From Bacillota bacterium (GTDB lineage Bacteria > Bacillota > Clostridia > Peptostreptococcales > Anaerovoracaceae), in assembly GCA_030526325.1 (NCBI GenBank), contig JAUNCY010000010.1:1-34988 (forward strand): a stretch of 34,988 nucleotides of DNA. Reading direction: 5' to 3'. A program made the translations under genes and the position numbers. The notes under the pieces are model-generated. The model did no database searches. It saw nothing but the letters and a program-made list of their open reading frames with translations, and had not been told where the DNA came from. Positions within the stretch are counted from its first letter, which is position 1. Every line of letters begins with the position of its first letter. This document shows, in pieces, positions 1 through 12,390 of this stretch.

Positions 1-34
1 GCGGTTTTGTTCTTTCAAATTTTGCTTTTGCCAT
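1..34 (-). CDS. tuf: Elongation factor Tu, N-terminal fragment (cut by window edge)
   Basis: The first eleven codons read MAKAKFERTKP, the conserved start of bacterial EF-Tu, the GTPase that delivers aminoacyl-tRNA to the ribosome. The ATG lies at 34-32 and an AAAGGAT ribosome site stands just upstream. The gene runs out of the window at position 1. It follows fusA by 42 bp, the usual end of the str operon (rpsL-rpsG-fusA-tuf). Only the N-terminus is visible, so the identification rests on that peptide and on context. Confidence 0.9.
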   Translation of the reverse strand, partial: MAKAKFERTKP

Positions 35-76
35 CTTTGTTCATCCTTTCATAAACAATATGCTTTATTACACAAT

Positions 77-2140
77 TTATTTCTCGAGTTTTTCTCTGAT
101 GTTTTCAGGAAGCTTGTCGAAATGATGGAACTGCATGCTGTACACGCCTCTTCCCTGTGTCTTGGATCTGAGGTCTGTAGCATATCCAAACATTTCAGCC
201 AAAGGCACATAGCCTCTTACAACCTGAGCTCCGGAAGCAGCATCGAAACCTTCGATTTTGCCTCGTCTTGAGTTAATATCTCCTATAACATCGCCCATAT
301 ACTCATCCGGCACTGTAACCTCTATCTTGAATATTGGTTCAAGCATAACCGGTTTAGCCTTCTTGGCAGCTTCACGGAACGCCATGGAGCCGGCAATCTT
401 AAATGCCATTTCCGAAGAGTCTACTTCATGATATGAGCCGTCATATAACTCAACCTTAACATCCATAACCTGGTATCCGCCGAGAGGCCCGTTCATCATG
501 GCTTCTCTGATACCCTCGTCAACCTTAGGAATGTATTCCTTAGGAACAGCCCCCCCCACAATGGAGTTGACAAATTCATAACCCTTGCCCGGTTCGTTCG
601 GAGAGATTCTGATCTTAACATGACCGTACTGACCTCTGCCTCCGGACTGTTTTGCATATTTATAATCAACATCGGCAGGCGCCGTTATTGTCTCTTTATA
701 AGAAACTCTCGGCTTACCGATATTTGCCTCAACTTTAAACTCTCTGAGCAGTCTGTCAACAATGATTTCCAAATGGAGCTCTCCCATGCCGGAAATGATT
801 GTCTGACCGGTTTCCTCATCAGTATGAGTTCTGAAAGTAGGGTCTTCTTCTGCAAGCTTAGCCAGTGCAATACCCATTTTCTCCTGTCCTGCCTTGGTTT
901 TAGGCTCGATAGCTATATCGATAACAGGATCAGGGAATTCCATTGATTCGAGAACGATCTCATGCTTTTCATCGCAGAGAGTATCACCTGTTGTGGTGTC
1001 CTTAAGACCTACCGCAGCAGCAATGTCTCCGGAGTAAACCTTTTCAATCTCTTCTCTTCTGTTAGCATGCATCTGAAGTATTCTTCCTATTCTTTCCTTT
1101 CTTCCCTTAACGGAATTATATACATATGATCCCGATTCGAGAGTTCCGGAATAAACTCTGAAGAATACCAGTTTTCCTACAAACGGGTCCGCCATTACTT
1201 TAAATGCGAGGGCTGCAAAAGGACCGTTGTCATCTGCAGGTCTTGCTTCTTCCGCATCTGAATTAGGCACAAATCCCCTTATAGCCTGTACGTCTAACGG
1301 GGAAGGCATAAAATCAACTATCGCATCCAGCAGCAGCTGAACACCTTTGTTTCTGTAGGATGAACCACAGCATACAGGAACCATTTCGCCTGCAATAGTG
1401 GTTTTTCGGATAGCAGCCTTGATTTCTGCCTCCGTAAGTTCTTCTCCCTCCAGATATTTCATCATAAGCTCTTCATCGCTTTCAGCTACAGCCTCGATAA
1501 GCTCGAACCTGTACTGTTTTGCCATGTCTGTCATATCCTCGGGAATATCAACAACATCGATGTCTTTTCCTAAATCGTCTTTATAAATATAAGCCTTCAT
1601 TTTGATAAGGTCCACGATTCCTGAGAAATCACTTTCCTTACCTATCGGAAGCTGAATAGGAACTGCATTGGCTTTGAGACGGTCCTTCATCATTTCTACT
1701 ACATGAAGAAAATCTGCGCCCATGATATCCATCTTGTTGACGAATGCCATTCTCGGCACACCGTACTTCTCAGCCTGTCTCCATACAGTTTCAGATTGAG
1801 GTTCAACACCGCCTTTTGCACAGAAAACCGCTACCGCTCCGTCGAGAACTCTTAAAGATCTCTCAACTTCCACGGTAAAGTCAACGTGACCCGGGGTGTC
1901 GATGATATTAATTCTTGTATCCCTCCACTGAGCTGTAGTAGCAGCAGAGGTGATAGTTATGCCTCTCTCCTGTTCCTGTTCCATCCAGTCCATTGTGGCA
2001 GCGCCTTCATGTACTTCACCTATTCTGTGTGTTCTCCCGGTATAAAAGAGTATTCTCTCGGTTGTAGTAGTCTTACCCGCATCAATATGCGCCATAATAC
2101 CGATATTTCTGGTTCTTTCCAGCGGAAATTGTCGAGTCAT
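77..2140 (-). CDS. fusA: Elongation factor G
   Basis: This 687-residue protein is EF-G, the cytoplasmic GTPase that drives ribosomal translocation and, with RRF, ribosome recycling. The P-loop AHIDAGKT is at residues 17-24, followed by the G3 motif DTPGH and the G4 motif NKMD. Length is normal for bacterial EF-G and all five domains are covered, ending with the conserved RGRGVYSM-like segment near the C-terminus. The ATG is preceded by AAAGGAGG. It sits 41 bp after rpsG and 42 bp before tuf, so it is expressed from the str operon. Confidence 0.98.
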   Translation of the reverse strand: MTRQFPLERTRNIGIMAHIDAGKTTTTERILFYTGRTHRIGEVHEGAATMDWMEQEQERGITITSAATTAQWRDTRINIIDTPGHVDFTVEVERSLRVLDGAVAVFCAKGGVEPQSETVWRQAEKYGVPRMAFVNKMDIMGADFLHVVEMMKDRLKANAVPIQLPIGKESDFSGIVDLIKMKAYIYKDDLGKDIDVVDIPEDMTDMAKQYRFELIEAVAESDEELMMKYLEGEELTEAEIKAAIRKTTIAGEMVPVCCGSSYRNKGVQLLLDAIVDFMPSPLDVQAIRGFVPNSDAEEARPADDNGPFAALAFKVMADPFVGKLVFFRVYSGTLESGSYVYNSVKGRKERIGRILQMHANRREEIEKVYSGDIAAAVGLKDTTTGDTLCDEKHEIVLESMEFPDPVIDIAIEPKTKAGQEKMGIALAKLAEEDPTFRTHTDEETGQTIISGMGELHLEIIVDRLLREFKVEANIGKPRVSYKETITAPADVDYKYAKQSGGRGQYGHVKIRISPNEPGKGYEFVNSIVGGAVPKEYIPKVDEGIREAMMNGPLGGYQVMDVKVELYDGSYHEVDSSEMAFKIAGSMAFREAAKKAKPVMLEPIFKIEVTVPDEYMGDVIGDINSRRGKIEGFDAASGAQVVRGYVPLAEMFGYATDLRSKTQGRGVYSMQFHHFDKLPENIREKLEK

Positions 2141-2181
2141 ACTAATTCCTCCTTTCTGCGACTTTTTTTACATCAGTGAAA

Positions 2182-2931
<750 letters not shown>

Positions 2932-3348
2932 TTATTTTTTCTTACCTCTTTTAGCACCGTACTTGGAACGAGCCTGTTTTCTGTTGGCTACGCCTGCTGT
3001 ATCAAGTGTTCCTCTTACGATATGGTATCTGACACCCGGTAAGTCCTTAACTCTGCCGCCTCTGATAAGAACAACACTGTGTTCCTGCAGATTGTGACCA
3101 ACGCCAGGAATATAAGCAGTAACTTCGATACCATTTGTAAGACGTACTCTGGCAACTTTTCTTAACGCAGAGTTAGGTTTCTTAGGAGTAACTGTTTTTA
3201 CGGCTGTGCATACTCCTCTCTTCTGTGGAGAATTTGCATCAGTAGGCTTTCTTCTTAATGTGTTGAATCCTTTAAGAAGTGCCGGAGCTGTTGACTTTGT
3301 TACAACCTGCTGTCTTCCATGTCTTACTAACTGATTAATTGTAGGCAT
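2932..3348 (-). CDS. rpsL: 30S ribosomal protein S12
   Basis: This 138-residue protein is S12, which lines the decoding centre and monitors codon-anticodon pairing. The decoding loop [10 protein letters not shown] and the second loop with [12 protein letters not shown] are intact, so the classical streptomycin-resistance positions carry lysine as in sensitive strains. The start ATG has GAGGAGG-like sequence upstream (antisense of cctcctc at 3360-3366). It is the first gene of the str transcript, behind the sigma-A promoter at 3485-3513 with a leader of about 130 nt. Confidence 0.97.
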   Translation of the reverse strand: MPTINQLVRHGRQQVVTKSTAPALLKGFNTLRRKPTDANSPQKRGVCTAVKTVTPKKPNSALRKVARVRLTNGIEVTAYIPGVGHNLQEHSVVLIRGGRVKDLPGVRYHIVRGTLDTAGVANRKQARSKYGAKRGKKK

Positions 3349-3484
3349 TCTTTGGTTTCACCTCCTCGATTTATTTCTTCCCCCGTTACGGGAAATCTAC
3401 CGCAGATGCCGCAGTAAATCAAAATATATTAAAACATAAATGTTTTAAACGTGGTTATAGGAGTGCCCGTAAAGACACTCCCGT

Positions 3485-3513
3485 AGTATACCATTTAGTC
3501 AAACAACTGTCAA
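3485..3513 (-). promoter_or_regulatory. Sigma-A promoter of rpsL-rpsG-fusA-tuf
   Basis: On the minus strand TTGACA (3513-3508) and TATACT (3490-3485) are separated by exactly 17 bp. A perfect 10-bp inverted repeat (3501-3510 with 3513-3522) is centred on the -35 box. The leader downstream contains a GGAGTG/CACTCC hairpin (about 3455-3481) and a CCCGT/ACGGG hairpin near 3385-3400. Confidence 0.85.
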
Positions 3514-3522
3514 CAGTTGTTT
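3501..3522. repeat. Perfect 10-bp inverted repeat over the -35 box
   Basis: AAACAACTGT and ACAGTTGTTT are separated by two bases. The repeat lies 20 bp after the rpoC stop and covers the -35 of the rpsL promoter. On the plus strand it is followed by a T-rich run, on the minus strand it is not, so as a terminator of rpoC it would be weak. An operator role is possible but unproven. Confidence 0.6.
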
Positions 3523-3541
3523 GTTTTTAATTGAATTTCCG

Positions 3542-6500
3542 CTAAAATTCAACCGATTCGTAGAGATCATCGTCAGTTTCAGGAATATTTTGTTCATCCG
3601 GAGTAAATTCATCGTCAAAATCGTCATCGTCGAAGAAATCGTCCTCCTCAGTTTCGCCGTAGTCAAGAGCTATATTCTTGTACTTCTTCATTCCTGTTCC
3701 CGCAGGTATGAGCTTTCCTATGATAACATTTTCCTTGAGACCCTGAAGGTGATCTGTCTTTCCTTTTATTGCGGCATCGGTAAGGACTCTTGTGGTTTCC
3801 TGGAAAGATGCGGCTGAAAGGAATGAGTTTGTCGCAAGAGATGCTTTTGTTATACCCAGAAGTGTTCTCTTAGCCTTTGCAGGTTCTCCGCCTTCCGCTA
3901 TCGCAGCTTCATTTGCCTCTTCGAATTCGAATCTGCTGTAAAGTCCGCCCGGAAGCAGCGATGTGTCTCCGGCATCTTCTACTCTGAATTTCGAAAGCAT
4001 CTGGCTTGCTATTACCTCAACGTGCTTATCGTTGATATCTACACCCTGCTGTTTGTATACTCTCTGTACTTCTTTTACGAGATACTGGAATACACCTTCG
4101 ATTCCCTTTATTCTGAGTACATCGTGAGGATTTACGGAACCCTGAGTGATTTCGTCGCCGGCTTCAATATAATCTCCGTCCTTGACTTTTATTCTTGCAC
4201 TGTACGGTATGCTGTATTTAGCTTCCGTTCCGTCATCGCCTCTTACTATTACTTCGTTGTTTTTCTTTGTTCCGTGGAAGTAAACTGTTCCTGCTATTTC
4301 TGATATTACAGCGAGTCCCTTAGGCTTTCTGGCTTCGAAAAGTTCCTCTACTCTCGGGAGACCGTGAGTGATATCACTTCCGGCTACGCCGCCTGTATGG
4401 AATGTACGCATTGTCAGCTGTGTACCCGGTTCACCGATAGACTGAGCTGCTGTAATACCTACTGCCTCGCCTATGTTTACTCTTCCGCCGGTTGCCAGGT
4501 TTCTTCCGTAGCATTTTGCACAGATACCCTGTTTAGCATCGCAGGTAAGCACCGATCTGATTCTTACCATTTCGATACCGGAATTCTCTATAATTTCCGC
4601 CTGTTTTTCATTTATCTCTTCATTTGCGGCAACGATAAGCTCTCCTGTCGAAGGATGGAAAATATCTTCGCAGGCTGTTCTGCCTGTGATTCTGCTCTTG
4701 AGCTGTTCGATAATTTCCTTGCCGTCCTTGAAGGCTCTTACTTCGATACCTTCTCTTGTACCGCAGTCCTCTTCTCTTACGATGACATTGTGGCTGACGT
4801 CAACCAGTCTTCTTGTAAGATAACCCGAGTCGGCTGTTCTGAGAGCCGTATCCGCAAGACCTTTTCTCGCACCATTGGTGGATACGAAGTATTCCAGTAC
4901 TGATAAGCCTTCACGGAAGTTTGACTTGATAGGGATTTCGACAGTTTTACCTGAAGCGTTTGCCATCAGTCCTCTCATTCCGCCGATTTGTCTGATCTGG
5001 TTCTTGCTTCCTCGGGCTCCGGAGTGAGCCATGATGTACAGGTTGTTTGTTCCTCCGAGGCTGTCCATAAGTGCGTCTGCAACTTCATCTGTTGTCTTCT
5101 GCCAAACATTGATAACGCTTTCGTATCTTTCACTTTCAGACATGAGACCTCTTCTGTATGCTTTTTCGAAGTCTTCAATCTTCTTATCTGCTTTTCTGAT
5201 AATCTCAGCCTTTGCTTCCGGGATTTCCATGTCGGAGATACTTATGGTAATAGCTCCGATTGTTGAATAATGATATCCCATGCTCTTTATTGTATCCAGC
5301 ATGATTGCTGTTTTTGTATTTCCGTGAACTGAATAGCATTTCCCGATAATCTGTCCCAGCTTTTTCTTGTCGCAGAGGAAATCGATTTCCAGAGAATATT
5401 TGTCTTTGTTTCTGTCCACATATCCCAAATCCTGAGGAATATTTTCGTTGAAGATAAATCTTCCGACTGTTGATTCAACAAGTCTTCCCTTTTCATCGTT
5501 TTCGTCCAGATAGCATCTTACCTTTACCCTTGCGTGGAGACTTACGGATTTGTTGCTGTAAGCCATAAGCATTTCGTCAAAGTCGGAGAAAATCTTTCCG
5601 TCTCCCGGTTCACTCGGGTCTTCTTTAAGAGTTTTGTCCTCTTTCGGGTCATATGTCAGGTAATAACTTCCCAGAATCATATCCTGTGTCGGTGTTGTTA
5701 TCGGTGAACCGTCCTTTGGAGCAAGGATATTATTTACGGAAAGCATAAGGAATCTTGCCTCTGCCTGCGCCTCTACCGAAAGAGGTACGTGAACAGCCAT
5801 CTGGTCTCCGTCGAAGTCAGCGTTATATGCCGTACATACGAGCGGATGAAGCTTTATGGCCTTGCCTTCCACCAGTACCGGTTCGAAAGCCTGAATACCC
5901 AGTCTGTGGAGTGTCGGTGCACGGTTGAGCAGCACAGGATGTTCTTTGATAACCTCGTCAAGAACGTCCCATACCTCAGGTCTTACTCTCTCCACCATTC
6001 TCTTTGCGCTTTTAATATTGTGTGCTGTCTGGTTTTGAACCAGCTTCTTCATAATGAAAGGCTTGAACAGTTCCAGAGCCATTTTCTTAGGCAGTCCGCA
6101 CTGATAGAACTTAAGCTCCGGCCCTACAACGATTACGGAACGTCCCGAATAGTCAACACGCTTTCCGAGAAGATTCTGTCGGAATCTTCCCTGCTTGCCC
6201 TTGAGCATATCGGAAAGAGATTTGAGAGGTCTGCTTCCCGGTCCGGTTACAGGTCTTCCTCTTCTTCCGTTGTCGATCAAAGCGTCTACAGCTTCCTGAA
6301 GCATTCTTTTCTCGTTTCTAACGATAATGTCCGGTGCTCCCAGATCCAGCAGTCTCTTAAGTCTGTTGTTTCTGTTTATTACTCTTCTGTATAAATCGTT
6401 AAGGTCTGATGTGGCAAATCTTCCGCCGTCCAGCTGCACCATAGGTCTCAGGTCCGGTGGAATAACCGGAATAACATCGAGTATCATCCACTGAGGCTTG

Positions 6501-7171
6501 TTGTTGGACTGTCTCAGTGCTTCGATTACTTCCAGTCTTCTTACTATTCTTATCTTCTTCTGTCCGGAACTTTCCTTGAGCTTTGTTCTCAGGTCTTTGG
6601 AAAGCTCTTCAAGGTCTATCTGGGAAAGGAGTTCTTTGATAGCCTCCGCTCCCATCGATGCCTTAAATCCTTTTCCGAATTTTTCCCTTGCTTCACGGTA
6701 TTCTGTTTCCGTGAGAAGCTGCTTGTGGACAAGACCTGTAACGTCTTTGTCTCCCGGATCAGTTACAATATATGATGCAAAGTACAATACCTTTTCGAGG
6801 TTTCTTGCGGAAATGTCCAGCACGAGACCCATTCTGCTCGGTATTCCCTTAAAGTACCAAATATGAGAAACCGGTGCTGCCAGCTCGATGTGGCCCATTC
6901 TCTCTCTTCTTACTTTTGATTTTGTAACTTCAACTCCGCATCGGTCGCAGACTATGCCCTTATATCGGATTCTCTTGTATTTTCCGCAGTGGCATTCCCA
7001 GTCCTTCATAGGTCCGAAAATTCTTTCACAGAACAGGCCGTCCTTTTCAGGCTTAAGGGTTCTGTAGTTTATAGTTTCGGGTTTCTTTACTTCACCTTTT
7101 GACCAGCTTAAAATCTTTTCACTTGAAGCCAAGCTAATTTGTAATGATTCAAAATTATTAAGTTCCTGCAA
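3542..7171 (-). CDS. rpoC: RNA polymerase beta' subunit (TTG start)
   Basis: The 1209-residue protein is the beta' subunit of RNA polymerase. The N-terminal zinc ribbon has cysteines 60, 62, 75 and 78; the catalytic magnesium motif NADFDGDQ is at residues 450-457 (Asp452, Asp454, Asp456); a second cysteine set ([11 protein letters not shown]) is in the C-terminal half. The chain ends in a very acidic tail ([10 protein letters not shown] region). Start is TTG at 7171-7169: this gives the family N-terminus ([12 protein letters not shown]) and lies about 10 nt after GGGAG; no in-frame ATG is better placed. It follows rpoB by 28 bp and is co-transcribed with it. Confidence 0.97.
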   Translation of the reverse strand: MQELNNFESLQISLASSEKILSWSKGEVKKPETINYRTLKPEKDGLFCERIFGPMKDWECHCGKYKRIRYKGIVCDRCGVEVTKSKVRRERMGHIELAAPVSHIWYFKGIPSRMGLVLDISARNLEKVLYFASYIVTDPGDKDVTGLVHKQLLTETEYREAREKFGKGFKASMGAEAIKELLSQIDLEELSKDLRTKLKESSGQKKIRIVRRLEVIEALRQSNNKPQWMILDVIPVIPPDLRPMVQLDGGRFATSDLNDLYRRVINRNNRLKRLLDLGAPDIIVRNEKRMLQEAVDALIDNGRRGRPVTGPGSRPLKSLSDMLKGKQGRFRQNLLGKRVDYSGRSVIVVGPELKFYQCGLPKKMALELFKPFIMKKLVQNQTAHNIKSAKRMVERVRPEVWDVLDEVIKEHPVLLNRAPTLHRLGIQAFEPVLVEGKAIKLHPLVCTAYNADFDGDQMAVHVPLSVEAQAEARFLMLSVNNILAPKDGSPITTPTQDMILGSYYLTYDPKEDKTLKEDPSEPGDGKIFSDFDEMLMAYSNKSVSLHARVKVRCYLDENDEKGRLVESTVGRFIFNENIPQDLGYVDRNKDKYSLEIDFLCDKKKLGQIIGKCYSVHGNTKTAIMLDTIKSMGYHYSTIGAITISISDMEIPEAKAEIIRKADKKIEDFEKAYRRGLMSESERYESVINVWQKTTDEVADALMDSLGGTNNLYIMAHSGARGSKNQIRQIGGMRGLMANASGKTVEIPIKSNFREGLSVLEYFVSTNGARKGLADTALRTADSGYLTRRLVDVSHNVIVREEDCGTREGIEVRAFKDGKEIIEQLKSRITGRTACEDIFHPSTGELIVAANEEINEKQAEIIENSGIEMVRIRSVLTCDAKQGICAKCYGRNLATGGRVNIGEAVGITAAQSIGEPGTQLTMRTFHTGGVAGSDITHGLPRVEELFEARKPKGLAVISEIAGTVYFHGTKKNNEVIVRGDDGTEAKYSIPYSARIKVKDGDYIEAGDEITQGSVNPHDVLRIKGIEGVFQYLVKEVQRVYKQQGVDINDKHVEVIASQMLSKFRVEDAGDTSLLPGGLYSRFEFEEANEAAIAEGGEPAKAKRTLLGITKASLATNSFLSAASFQETTRVLTDAAIKGKTDHLQGLKENVIIGKLIPAGTGMKKYKNIALDYGETEEDDFFDDDDFDDEFTPDEQNIPETDDDLYESVEF

Positions 7172-7199
7172 GGGGTCACTCTCCCTTCTTTAATTCACT

Positions 7200-10100
7200 T
7201 TACTCAAAATCTACGCTTTCTTCTTCATCGTCAAAGAATTCTTCTTCGTCTATATAATCCAGTTCGTCAAGGCCGCCGCCCTTTTCGAACTCTTCGTCAC
7301 TGATTTCGTCGTCCTCGTCATCGTCTTCATAGTCATCGTATTCTATCGGATCTCCGTTTTCGTCTGTTTCCAGATATCCGCCTTCTTCTTCGTTATAAAC
7401 TGCGTTTGCATCTGCCAGTTTTTCGATTTCAGTAACTTTGTTTGTTTCAAGCTCGTCATCGATAGATTCTCTGATTTCAATTTCTTCATTTTTATCTGAA
7501 AGAACTTTAATATCCAGTGCCAGGCTCTGCATTTCCTTTATAAGAACCTTGAAAGATTCAGGAATTCCCGGTTCAGGAATATTTTCGCCTTTGACAATAG
7601 CTTCGTAGGTCTTTACTCTTCCGACAATATCGTCAGATTTTACGGTCAGTATTTCCTGAAGTGTATATGCGGCTCCGTATGCTTCCAATGCCCATACTTC
7701 CATTTCTCCGAAACGCTGTCCGCCGAACTGGGCTTTTCCTCCCAGAGGCTGCTGTGTAACCAGCGAGTACGGGCCTGTGCTTCTTGCGTGAATCTTGTCA
7801 TCAACCAGATGATGCAGTTTCAGCATATACATGTATCCTACTGTTACCGGATGATCAAACGGTTCTCCTGTTCTTCCATCCCTGAGGGTAAGCTTTCCGG
7901 TTTCCGAATATCCGCAGTCTTTAAGAAGCTCTATGATATCGGATTCCCTTGCTCCGTCGAATACCGGAGTAGCGATATACCAGCCTTTCTTCTTGGCAGC
8001 AAGACCCAGGTGAACCTCCAGAACCTGACCGATATTCATTCGGGAAGGCACGCCCAGAGGATTGAGCACAACCTGCAGCGGTGTACCGTCATCGATGAAC
8101 GGCATATCCTCTTCAGGAAGAACTCTGGATATAACACCTTTGTTTCCGTGTCTGCCGGCCATCTTATCGCCGACATTTATCTTTCTCTTTGTTGCGATGT
8201 AGCATCTTACCAGTTTGTTTACTCCCGGCGGAAGCTCGTCGTTGTTCTCTCTTGAGAATGTCTTGACATCCACAATTATGCCTGCCTCGCCGTGAGGCAC
8301 TCTGAGAGACGTATCTCTTACTTCTCTCGCTTTTTCGCCGAAAATAGCTCTGAGGAGTCTTTCCTCCGCAGTAAGCTCGGTTTCACCCTTAGGTGTTACC
8401 TTTCCGACAAGTATATCTGATGAACCTACTTCGGCGCCGACTCTGATGATACCTTCTTCATCAAGGTCTTTGAGAGCCTCTTCACCTACGTTAGGTATAT
8501 CTCTTGTTATTTCTTCAGGACCGAGTTTGGTGTCTCTGGCCTCAGCTTCATACTCTTCAATATGGAGTGAGGTGAGTATATCATCCATAACCAGTCTTTC
8601 ATTTAACAGGATGGCGTCTTCGTAGTTGTAGCCTTCCCATGTCATGAATCCTACGAGAAGGTTTCTTCCGAGAGCCACTTCGCCATGGTCTGTTGACGGA
8701 CCGTCGGCTATTGGTTCACGTTCTTCAACGTGTTCTCCCTTGCTTACAATCGGTCTCTGATTTATACAGGTACCCTGATTTGATCTCTTGAATTTCAGAA
8801 GCTTATATCTGTCTTTGCCCTCTCCGTCATCTCTTAATATTACGATACTGTCTGCGTCAACATATTCAACTGTTCCTGCATGCTTGGCAAGGATAACAAC
8901 ACCGGAGTCTCTTGCTGCAAGGTATTCCATTCCGGTACCTACAATAGGAGCATCCGTCATCAGAAGAGGAACTGCCTGTCTCTGCATGTTGGATCCCATG
9001 AGCGCTCTGTTTGCGTCGTCGTTTTCCAGGAACGGAATCATTGCTGTAGCCACGGATACAACCTGCTTAGGAGATACGTCCATATAATCAGGAACGTCTC
9101 TCTTTACCATGTCGATTTCTCCTCCGGCTCCCCGCGCAGCAACTCTTTCGTTGATAAATCTTCCTTCTTCGTCAAGAGGTTCGTTTGCCTGAGCTATAAC
9201 GAGAGTTTCCTCCTCATCCGCAGTAAGGTAATGTATTGTCTTTGTTACGCATCCTGTTTCCTTGTCAACCAGTCTGTACGGTGTTTCTATGAATCCGTAC
9301 TCGTTTACTCTTCCGTAGGTTGTAAGAGAACCGATAAGGCCGATATTCGGTCCTTCAGGGGTTTCTATCGGACACATTCTTCCGTAATGGGAATGATGGA
9401 CATCTCTGACTTCGAAGCCCGCTCTCTCTCTTGAAAGACCGCCCGGTCCCAGTGCGGAAAGTCTTCTCTTGTGAGTGAGTTCTGCCAGAGGATTTGTCTG
9501 GTCCATAAACTGTGACAGCTGGCTGCTGCCAAAGAATTCTTTGATTGCAGCAGTTACAGGTCTTATATTAATAAGAGCCTGAGGGGTTGTAACCTCCATA
9601 TCCTGAATGGTCATTCTCTCTCTAACGACTCTTTCCATTCTTGCAAGGCCGATTCTGAACTGATTCTGGAGCAGTTCACCTACTGTTCTGAGACGTCTGT
9701 TTCCGAGATGGTCAATATCATCTGTCGTTCCTATTCCGTACGGCAGACCCAGAAGATAACTCATTGAAGCCACAATATCGTCAATAAGGATATGTTTAGG
9801 CACGAGTCTGTTTTTGTTGGATACGATTGCATCTCTGATTTCGTCTTCATCTTCATAAGTATCGAGTATTTCTCTGAGCACAGGGTAATAAACCTTCTGC
9901 GCTATCTTTATATCGGAAACATCAAAATCAACGTGTTTAGCTAAAGTAACGAAATTATTTCCTATTACCTTATGTTCTTTCTGATCCTCATCTGCAATGT
10001 ATACGAACTTTACGCCTGCGTCTTCGATTTCAACAGCCATATCTCTGGAAATCTTTTCTCCTGCGTCAGCCAGAACCTCTCCGGTTTCAGGGTCAATAAC

Positions 10101-10976
10101 AGCTCTCGCAGCGTAATGTCCCGCAATTCTTCCGGATAAACCGAGTTTCTTGTTGTACTTGTATCTGCCGACCTTTGCAAGGTCATATCTCTTAGGGTCA
10201 AAGAACAGGGAGTCGATCAATGACTGGGCGCTGTCTACTGTAGGAGGCTCACCCGGTCTGAGTTTTTTATAAATTTCCTTAAGTCCGTCTTCAACTGTGC
10301 TTACAGAATCCTTGCTCAATGTCTTGTACAGTCTTTCATCTTCACCTAAAAGCTCGATGATTTCCTGATCCGTTCCGAAGCCCAGTGCTCTGAGAAGCAT
10401 TGTTGCAGGAAGCTTTCTGGTTCTGTCAACTCTTACAGAGATTATTTCATTGGAGTCTGTTTCATATTCGAGCCATGCCCCTCTGTTAGGGATAATAGTG
10501 GTTGCATATAGCTTTTTACCGGATTTATCAATTGTTACATCATAATAAGGTCCCGGTGATCTCACAAGCTGAGTTACTATTACTCTTTCCGCACCGTTGT
10601 AAATAAATGTTCCGTTTTCTGTCATAAGAGGGAAGTCTCCCATAAACACTTCCTGCTCTTTTACCTCTCCGGTCTCCTTATTTACAAGGCGTACGCCTAC
10701 CTTTAACGGTGCCGCATAGGTAGCATCTCTTTCCTTGCATTCCTCAATATCGTATTTTGGAGAATCCTTCAGGGAATAATCGATGAATTCAAGAACCAGA
10801 TTTCCCGCATAGTCTTTAATAGGGGAAATGTCCTCAAAAACTTCCTTTAACCCTTCCTGGATAAACCAGTCATACGAATCCACCTGGATCTGTATGAGGC
10901 TTGGGATAGGAGCCACCTCGTTGATTTTTGAGAAGCTCATTCTTGTCTTTTTTCCGGTTTTAACTGGATGGGGCAT
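7200..10976 (-). CDS. rpoB: RNA polymerase beta subunit
   Basis: The beta subunit of RNA polymerase, 1258 residues from the ATG at 10976, which encodes [10 protein letters not shown] and follows AAAGGAG. The frame is open 14 codons further up, but that extension has no ribosome site and no homology to the family. The rifampicin pocket is intact ([20 protein letters not shown]), with the wild-type Asp, His and Ser, so the sequence predicts rifampicin sensitivity. The C-terminus carries an acidic extension of roughly 70 residues, echoed by the acidic tail of RpoC. It has its own promoter at 11129-11157 and a leader of about 145 nt. Confidence 0.97.
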   Translation of the reverse strand: MPHPVKTGKKTRMSFSKINEVAPIPSLIQIQVDSYDWFIQEGLKEVFEDISPIKDYAGNLVLEFIDYSLKDSPKYDIEECKERDATYAAPLKVGVRLVNKETGEVKEQEVFMGDFPLMTENGTFIYNGAERVIVTQLVRSPGPYYDVTIDKSGKKLYATTIIPNRGAWLEYETDSNEIISVRVDRTRKLPATMLLRALGFGTDQEIIELLGEDERLYKTLSKDSVSTVEDGLKEIYKKLRPGEPPTVDSAQSLIDSLFFDPKRYDLAKVGRYKYNKKLGLSGRIAGHYAARAVIDPETGEVLADAGEKISRDMAVEIEDAGVKFVYIADEDQKEHKVIGNNFVTLAKHVDFDVSDIKIAQKVYYPVLREILDTYEDEDEIRDAIVSNKNRLVPKHILIDDIVASMSYLLGLPYGIGTTDDIDHLGNRRLRTVGELLQNQFRIGLARMERVVRERMTIQDMEVTTPQALINIRPVTAAIKEFFGSSQLSQFMDQTNPLAELTHKRRLSALGPGGLSRERAGFEVRDVHHSHYGRMCPIETPEGPNIGLIGSLTTYGRVNEYGFIETPYRLVDKETGCVTKTIHYLTADEEETLVIAQANEPLDEEGRFINERVAARGAGGEIDMVKRDVPDYMDVSPKQVVSVATAMIPFLENDDANRALMGSNMQRQAVPLLMTDAPIVGTGMEYLAARDSGVVILAKHAGTVEYVDADSIVILRDDGEGKDRYKLLKFKRSNQGTCINQRPIVSKGEHVEEREPIADGPSTDHGEVALGRNLLVGFMTWEGYNYEDAILLNERLVMDDILTSLHIEEYEAEARDTKLGPEEITRDIPNVGEEALKDLDEEGIIRVGAEVGSSDILVGKVTPKGETELTAEERLLRAIFGEKAREVRDTSLRVPHGEAGIIVDVKTFSRENNDELPPGVNKLVRCYIATKRKINVGDKMAGRHGNKGVISRVLPEEDMPFIDDGTPLQVVLNPLGVPSRMNIGQVLEVHLGLAAKKKGWYIATPVFDGARESDIIELLKDCGYSETGKLTLRDGRTGEPFDHPVTVGYMYMLKLHHLVDDKIHARSTGPYSLVTQQPLGGKAQFGGQRFGEMEVWALEAYGAAYTLQEILTVKSDDIVGRVKTYEAIVKGENIPEPGIPESFKVLIKEMQSLALDIKVLSDKNEEIEIRESIDDELETNKVTEIEKLADANAVYNEEEGGYLETDENGDPIEYDDYEDDDEDDEISDEEFEKGGGLDELDYIDEEEFFDDEEESVDFE

Positions 10977-11128
10977 TTTCTTCACTCCTTTTTCGCAAAG
11001 TAATGTTGTGAAAAGCACTTATCAATAATAAAAATAAGTCGTAATTTTAGCTGTTCCATGTTTTGAATGTTTACATAATTAATTGTTTTTATACATAAAT
11101 CAATTTGAACATTCTGTAGCAATTTAGT

Positions 11129-11157
11129 ATCGTATCATAACAAGCTCAAGCAGTCAA
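11129..11157 (-). promoter_or_regulatory. Promoter of rpoB-rpoC
   Basis: Minus-strand TTGACT (11157-11152), 17-bp spacer, TACGAT (11134-11129) with an upstream TGA giving an extended -10. It lies directly after the rplL terminator, so rpoBC can be made independently of the ribosomal genes. The rest of the 290-bp gap down to rpoB is A+T-rich leader with no gene. Confidence 0.65.
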
Positions 11158-11199
11158 GCAATAAAATAGTGTTTTTTTGTTAATTTTCCGAAAATTGTC

Positions 11200-11241
11200 T
11201 CAAAAATATAAAATAAACCGCAGGATATATTTCCTGCGGTT
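11200..11241 (-). terminator. Terminator after rplL
   Basis: A perfect 10-bp stem AACCGCAGGA/TCCTGCGGTT (11216-11225 with 11232-11241, 6-nt loop) is followed in the minus-strand transcript by TTATTTTATATTTTT. It ends the rplJ-rplL transcript before the rpoB promoter. Confidence 0.85.
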
Positions 11242-11266
11242 CATGAGCGTAAATAATTTAGAATAA

Positions 11267-11635
11267 TTATTTAAGTTCAACTGTTGCGCCAACTTCTTCG
11301 AGTTTAGCTTTGATTTCATCAGCTTCAGCCTTTGATGCGCCTTCTTTGAGAGCTTTAGGAGCGTTGTCAACTAATTCCTTAGCTTCTTTAAGACCAAGAC
11401 CTGTGATTTCTCTTACAACCTTGATGCACTTAATCTTTTCTGAACCAGCAGCAGCTAAGATTACATCAAATTCTGTCTTTTCTTCAGCAGCAGCGCCTGC
11501 AGCGTCTCCGCCTGCAACAACAGCAACTGCAGCAGCAGCTGATACACCAAATTCTTCTTCGCAAGCTTTAACGAGTTCGTTAAGCTCTAAAACTGTCATA
11601 TTTTTTATAGCTTCAATGATCTGTTCTTTATTCAT
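11267..11635 (-). CDS. rplL: 50S ribosomal protein L7/L12
   Basis: The 122-residue product is L7/L12, the multi-copy stalk protein that recruits translation GTPases. The N-terminal dimerisation helix (about 1-32), an Ala/Gly-rich hinge (about 33-52) and the C-terminal factor-binding domain (from TEFDVIL, with the conserved [23 protein letters not shown] stretch) are all present. It follows rplJ by 53 bp and ends at a strong terminator, giving the standard rplJL unit. Confidence 0.98.
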   Translation of the reverse strand: MNKEQIIEAIKNMTVLELNELVKACEEEFGVSAAAAVAVVAGGDAAGAAAEEKTEFDVILAAAGSEKIKCIKVVREITGLGLKEAKELVDNAPKALKEGASKAEADEIKAKLEEVGATVELK

Positions 11636-11688
11636 TATTATTTCCTCCTACAAATTTTTCTTTTATTTAAACGCATAGCGTTGGTAAA

Positions 11689-12192
11689 TTATTCAGCAGC
11701 AGCTTCTCCGTCTTTGTCCGCAATTGCCTGAATAACTCTGGCAAAGCTTGAGATAGGAGCGTTGAAGCTTCCGAGTAATTTAGCGAGAAGTTCGTCTCTG
11801 GATGGGATCTGAGCGATAGCTGCAACTCCGGCTGTATCGTAGTATACTCCGTCGATAACTCCGCCTTTTAATTCCATCTTCTTGAATTCTTTGATAGACT
11901 TGTCAAGAATCTTGGCAGGAGCTGTAGCATCTTCATAACCGAAAGCTATTCCGGATGGGCCTTTGAGTGCGTCTTCAAGACCTTCAAACGGTGTGCCGAC
12001 GATAGCTCTTCTTACCATTGTGTTCTTGTAAATCTTATATTCAACATTAGCCTCTCTCATTCTTTTTCTGAGAATATCCGCTTCTGCAACAGTGATTCCT
12101 CTGTAATCAACTACTACAGCAGATGAAGCTCTGTCTAATTTTTCTCTGATTTCATTTACTATCTGTTCTTTTTCTTTAATGAATGCTGACAT
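11689..12192 (-). CDS. rplJ: 50S ribosomal protein L10
   Basis: L10 anchors the L7/L12 stalk to 23S rRNA. The start is the ATG at 12192-12190, 7-8 nt after AAGGAGG; the TTG one codon upstream is too close. The 167-residue product has the N-terminal rRNA-binding region (VVVDYRGITVAEADILRKRM) and the C-terminal helix that binds L12 dimers (from about residue 130). Its expression is probably governed by the L10-binding leader and attenuator at 12251-12360. Confidence 0.97.
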   Translation of the reverse strand: MSAFIKEKEQIVNEIREKLDRASSAVVVDYRGITVAEADILRKRMREANVEYKIYKNTMVRRAIVGTPFEGLEDALKGPSGIAFGYEDATAPAKILDKSIKEFKKMELKGGVIDGVYYDTAGVAAIAQIPSRDELLAKLLGSFNAPISSFARVIQAIADKDGEAAAE

Positions 12193-12250
12193 CAAAACAC
12201 CTCCTTCTTTAAAGATTTTTTTGTCATTTCATTAAAAGTCTATATGCTGC

Positions 12251-12293
12251 AAAAACAACATATGCCTTTCCCACCGCAGACAGGAAAAGGCAT
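12251..12293 (-). terminator. Attenuator terminator in the rplJ leader
   Basis: In the minus transcript ATGCCTTTTCC pairs with GGAAAGGCAT (12283-12293 with 12262-12271, one bulged base), followed by ATGTTGTTTTT. Its loop contains the 3' strand of the L10-leader closing stem and the two stems share bases at 12283, so the structures compete: the layout of a transcription attenuator upstream of rplJ. Confidence 0.7.
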
Positions 12294-12360
12294 AATTGAT
12301 TAAGTATTTATCACAATACCTCGGCAGGTTATTTAAACGCTAGTCCCTGCTGTCTACGGT
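12273..12360 (-). ncRNA. L10 leader (ribosomal protein autoregulatory element)
   Basis: The leader between rplA and rplJ carries the hallmarks of the L10-binding leader: a closing stem ACCGUAGACAG/CUGUCUGCGGU (12360-12350 with 12283-12273, one G-U wobble), an internal GCAGGG near 12341-12350, and the CCTGCCGAGG segment (12328-12319). The family is known to let L10(L12)4 repress rplJL. Matched from memory of the family, not by a covariance search. Confidence 0.8.
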
Positions 12361-12390
12361 TTTTATTCATTTTCGGGTCATTCGCCGCAA

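Noticed and set aside
10977..11018. Upstream extension of rpoB by 14 codons
   Set aside because: AAAGGAG stands 7-8 nt before the internal ATG at 10976, and the extension has no family similarity.
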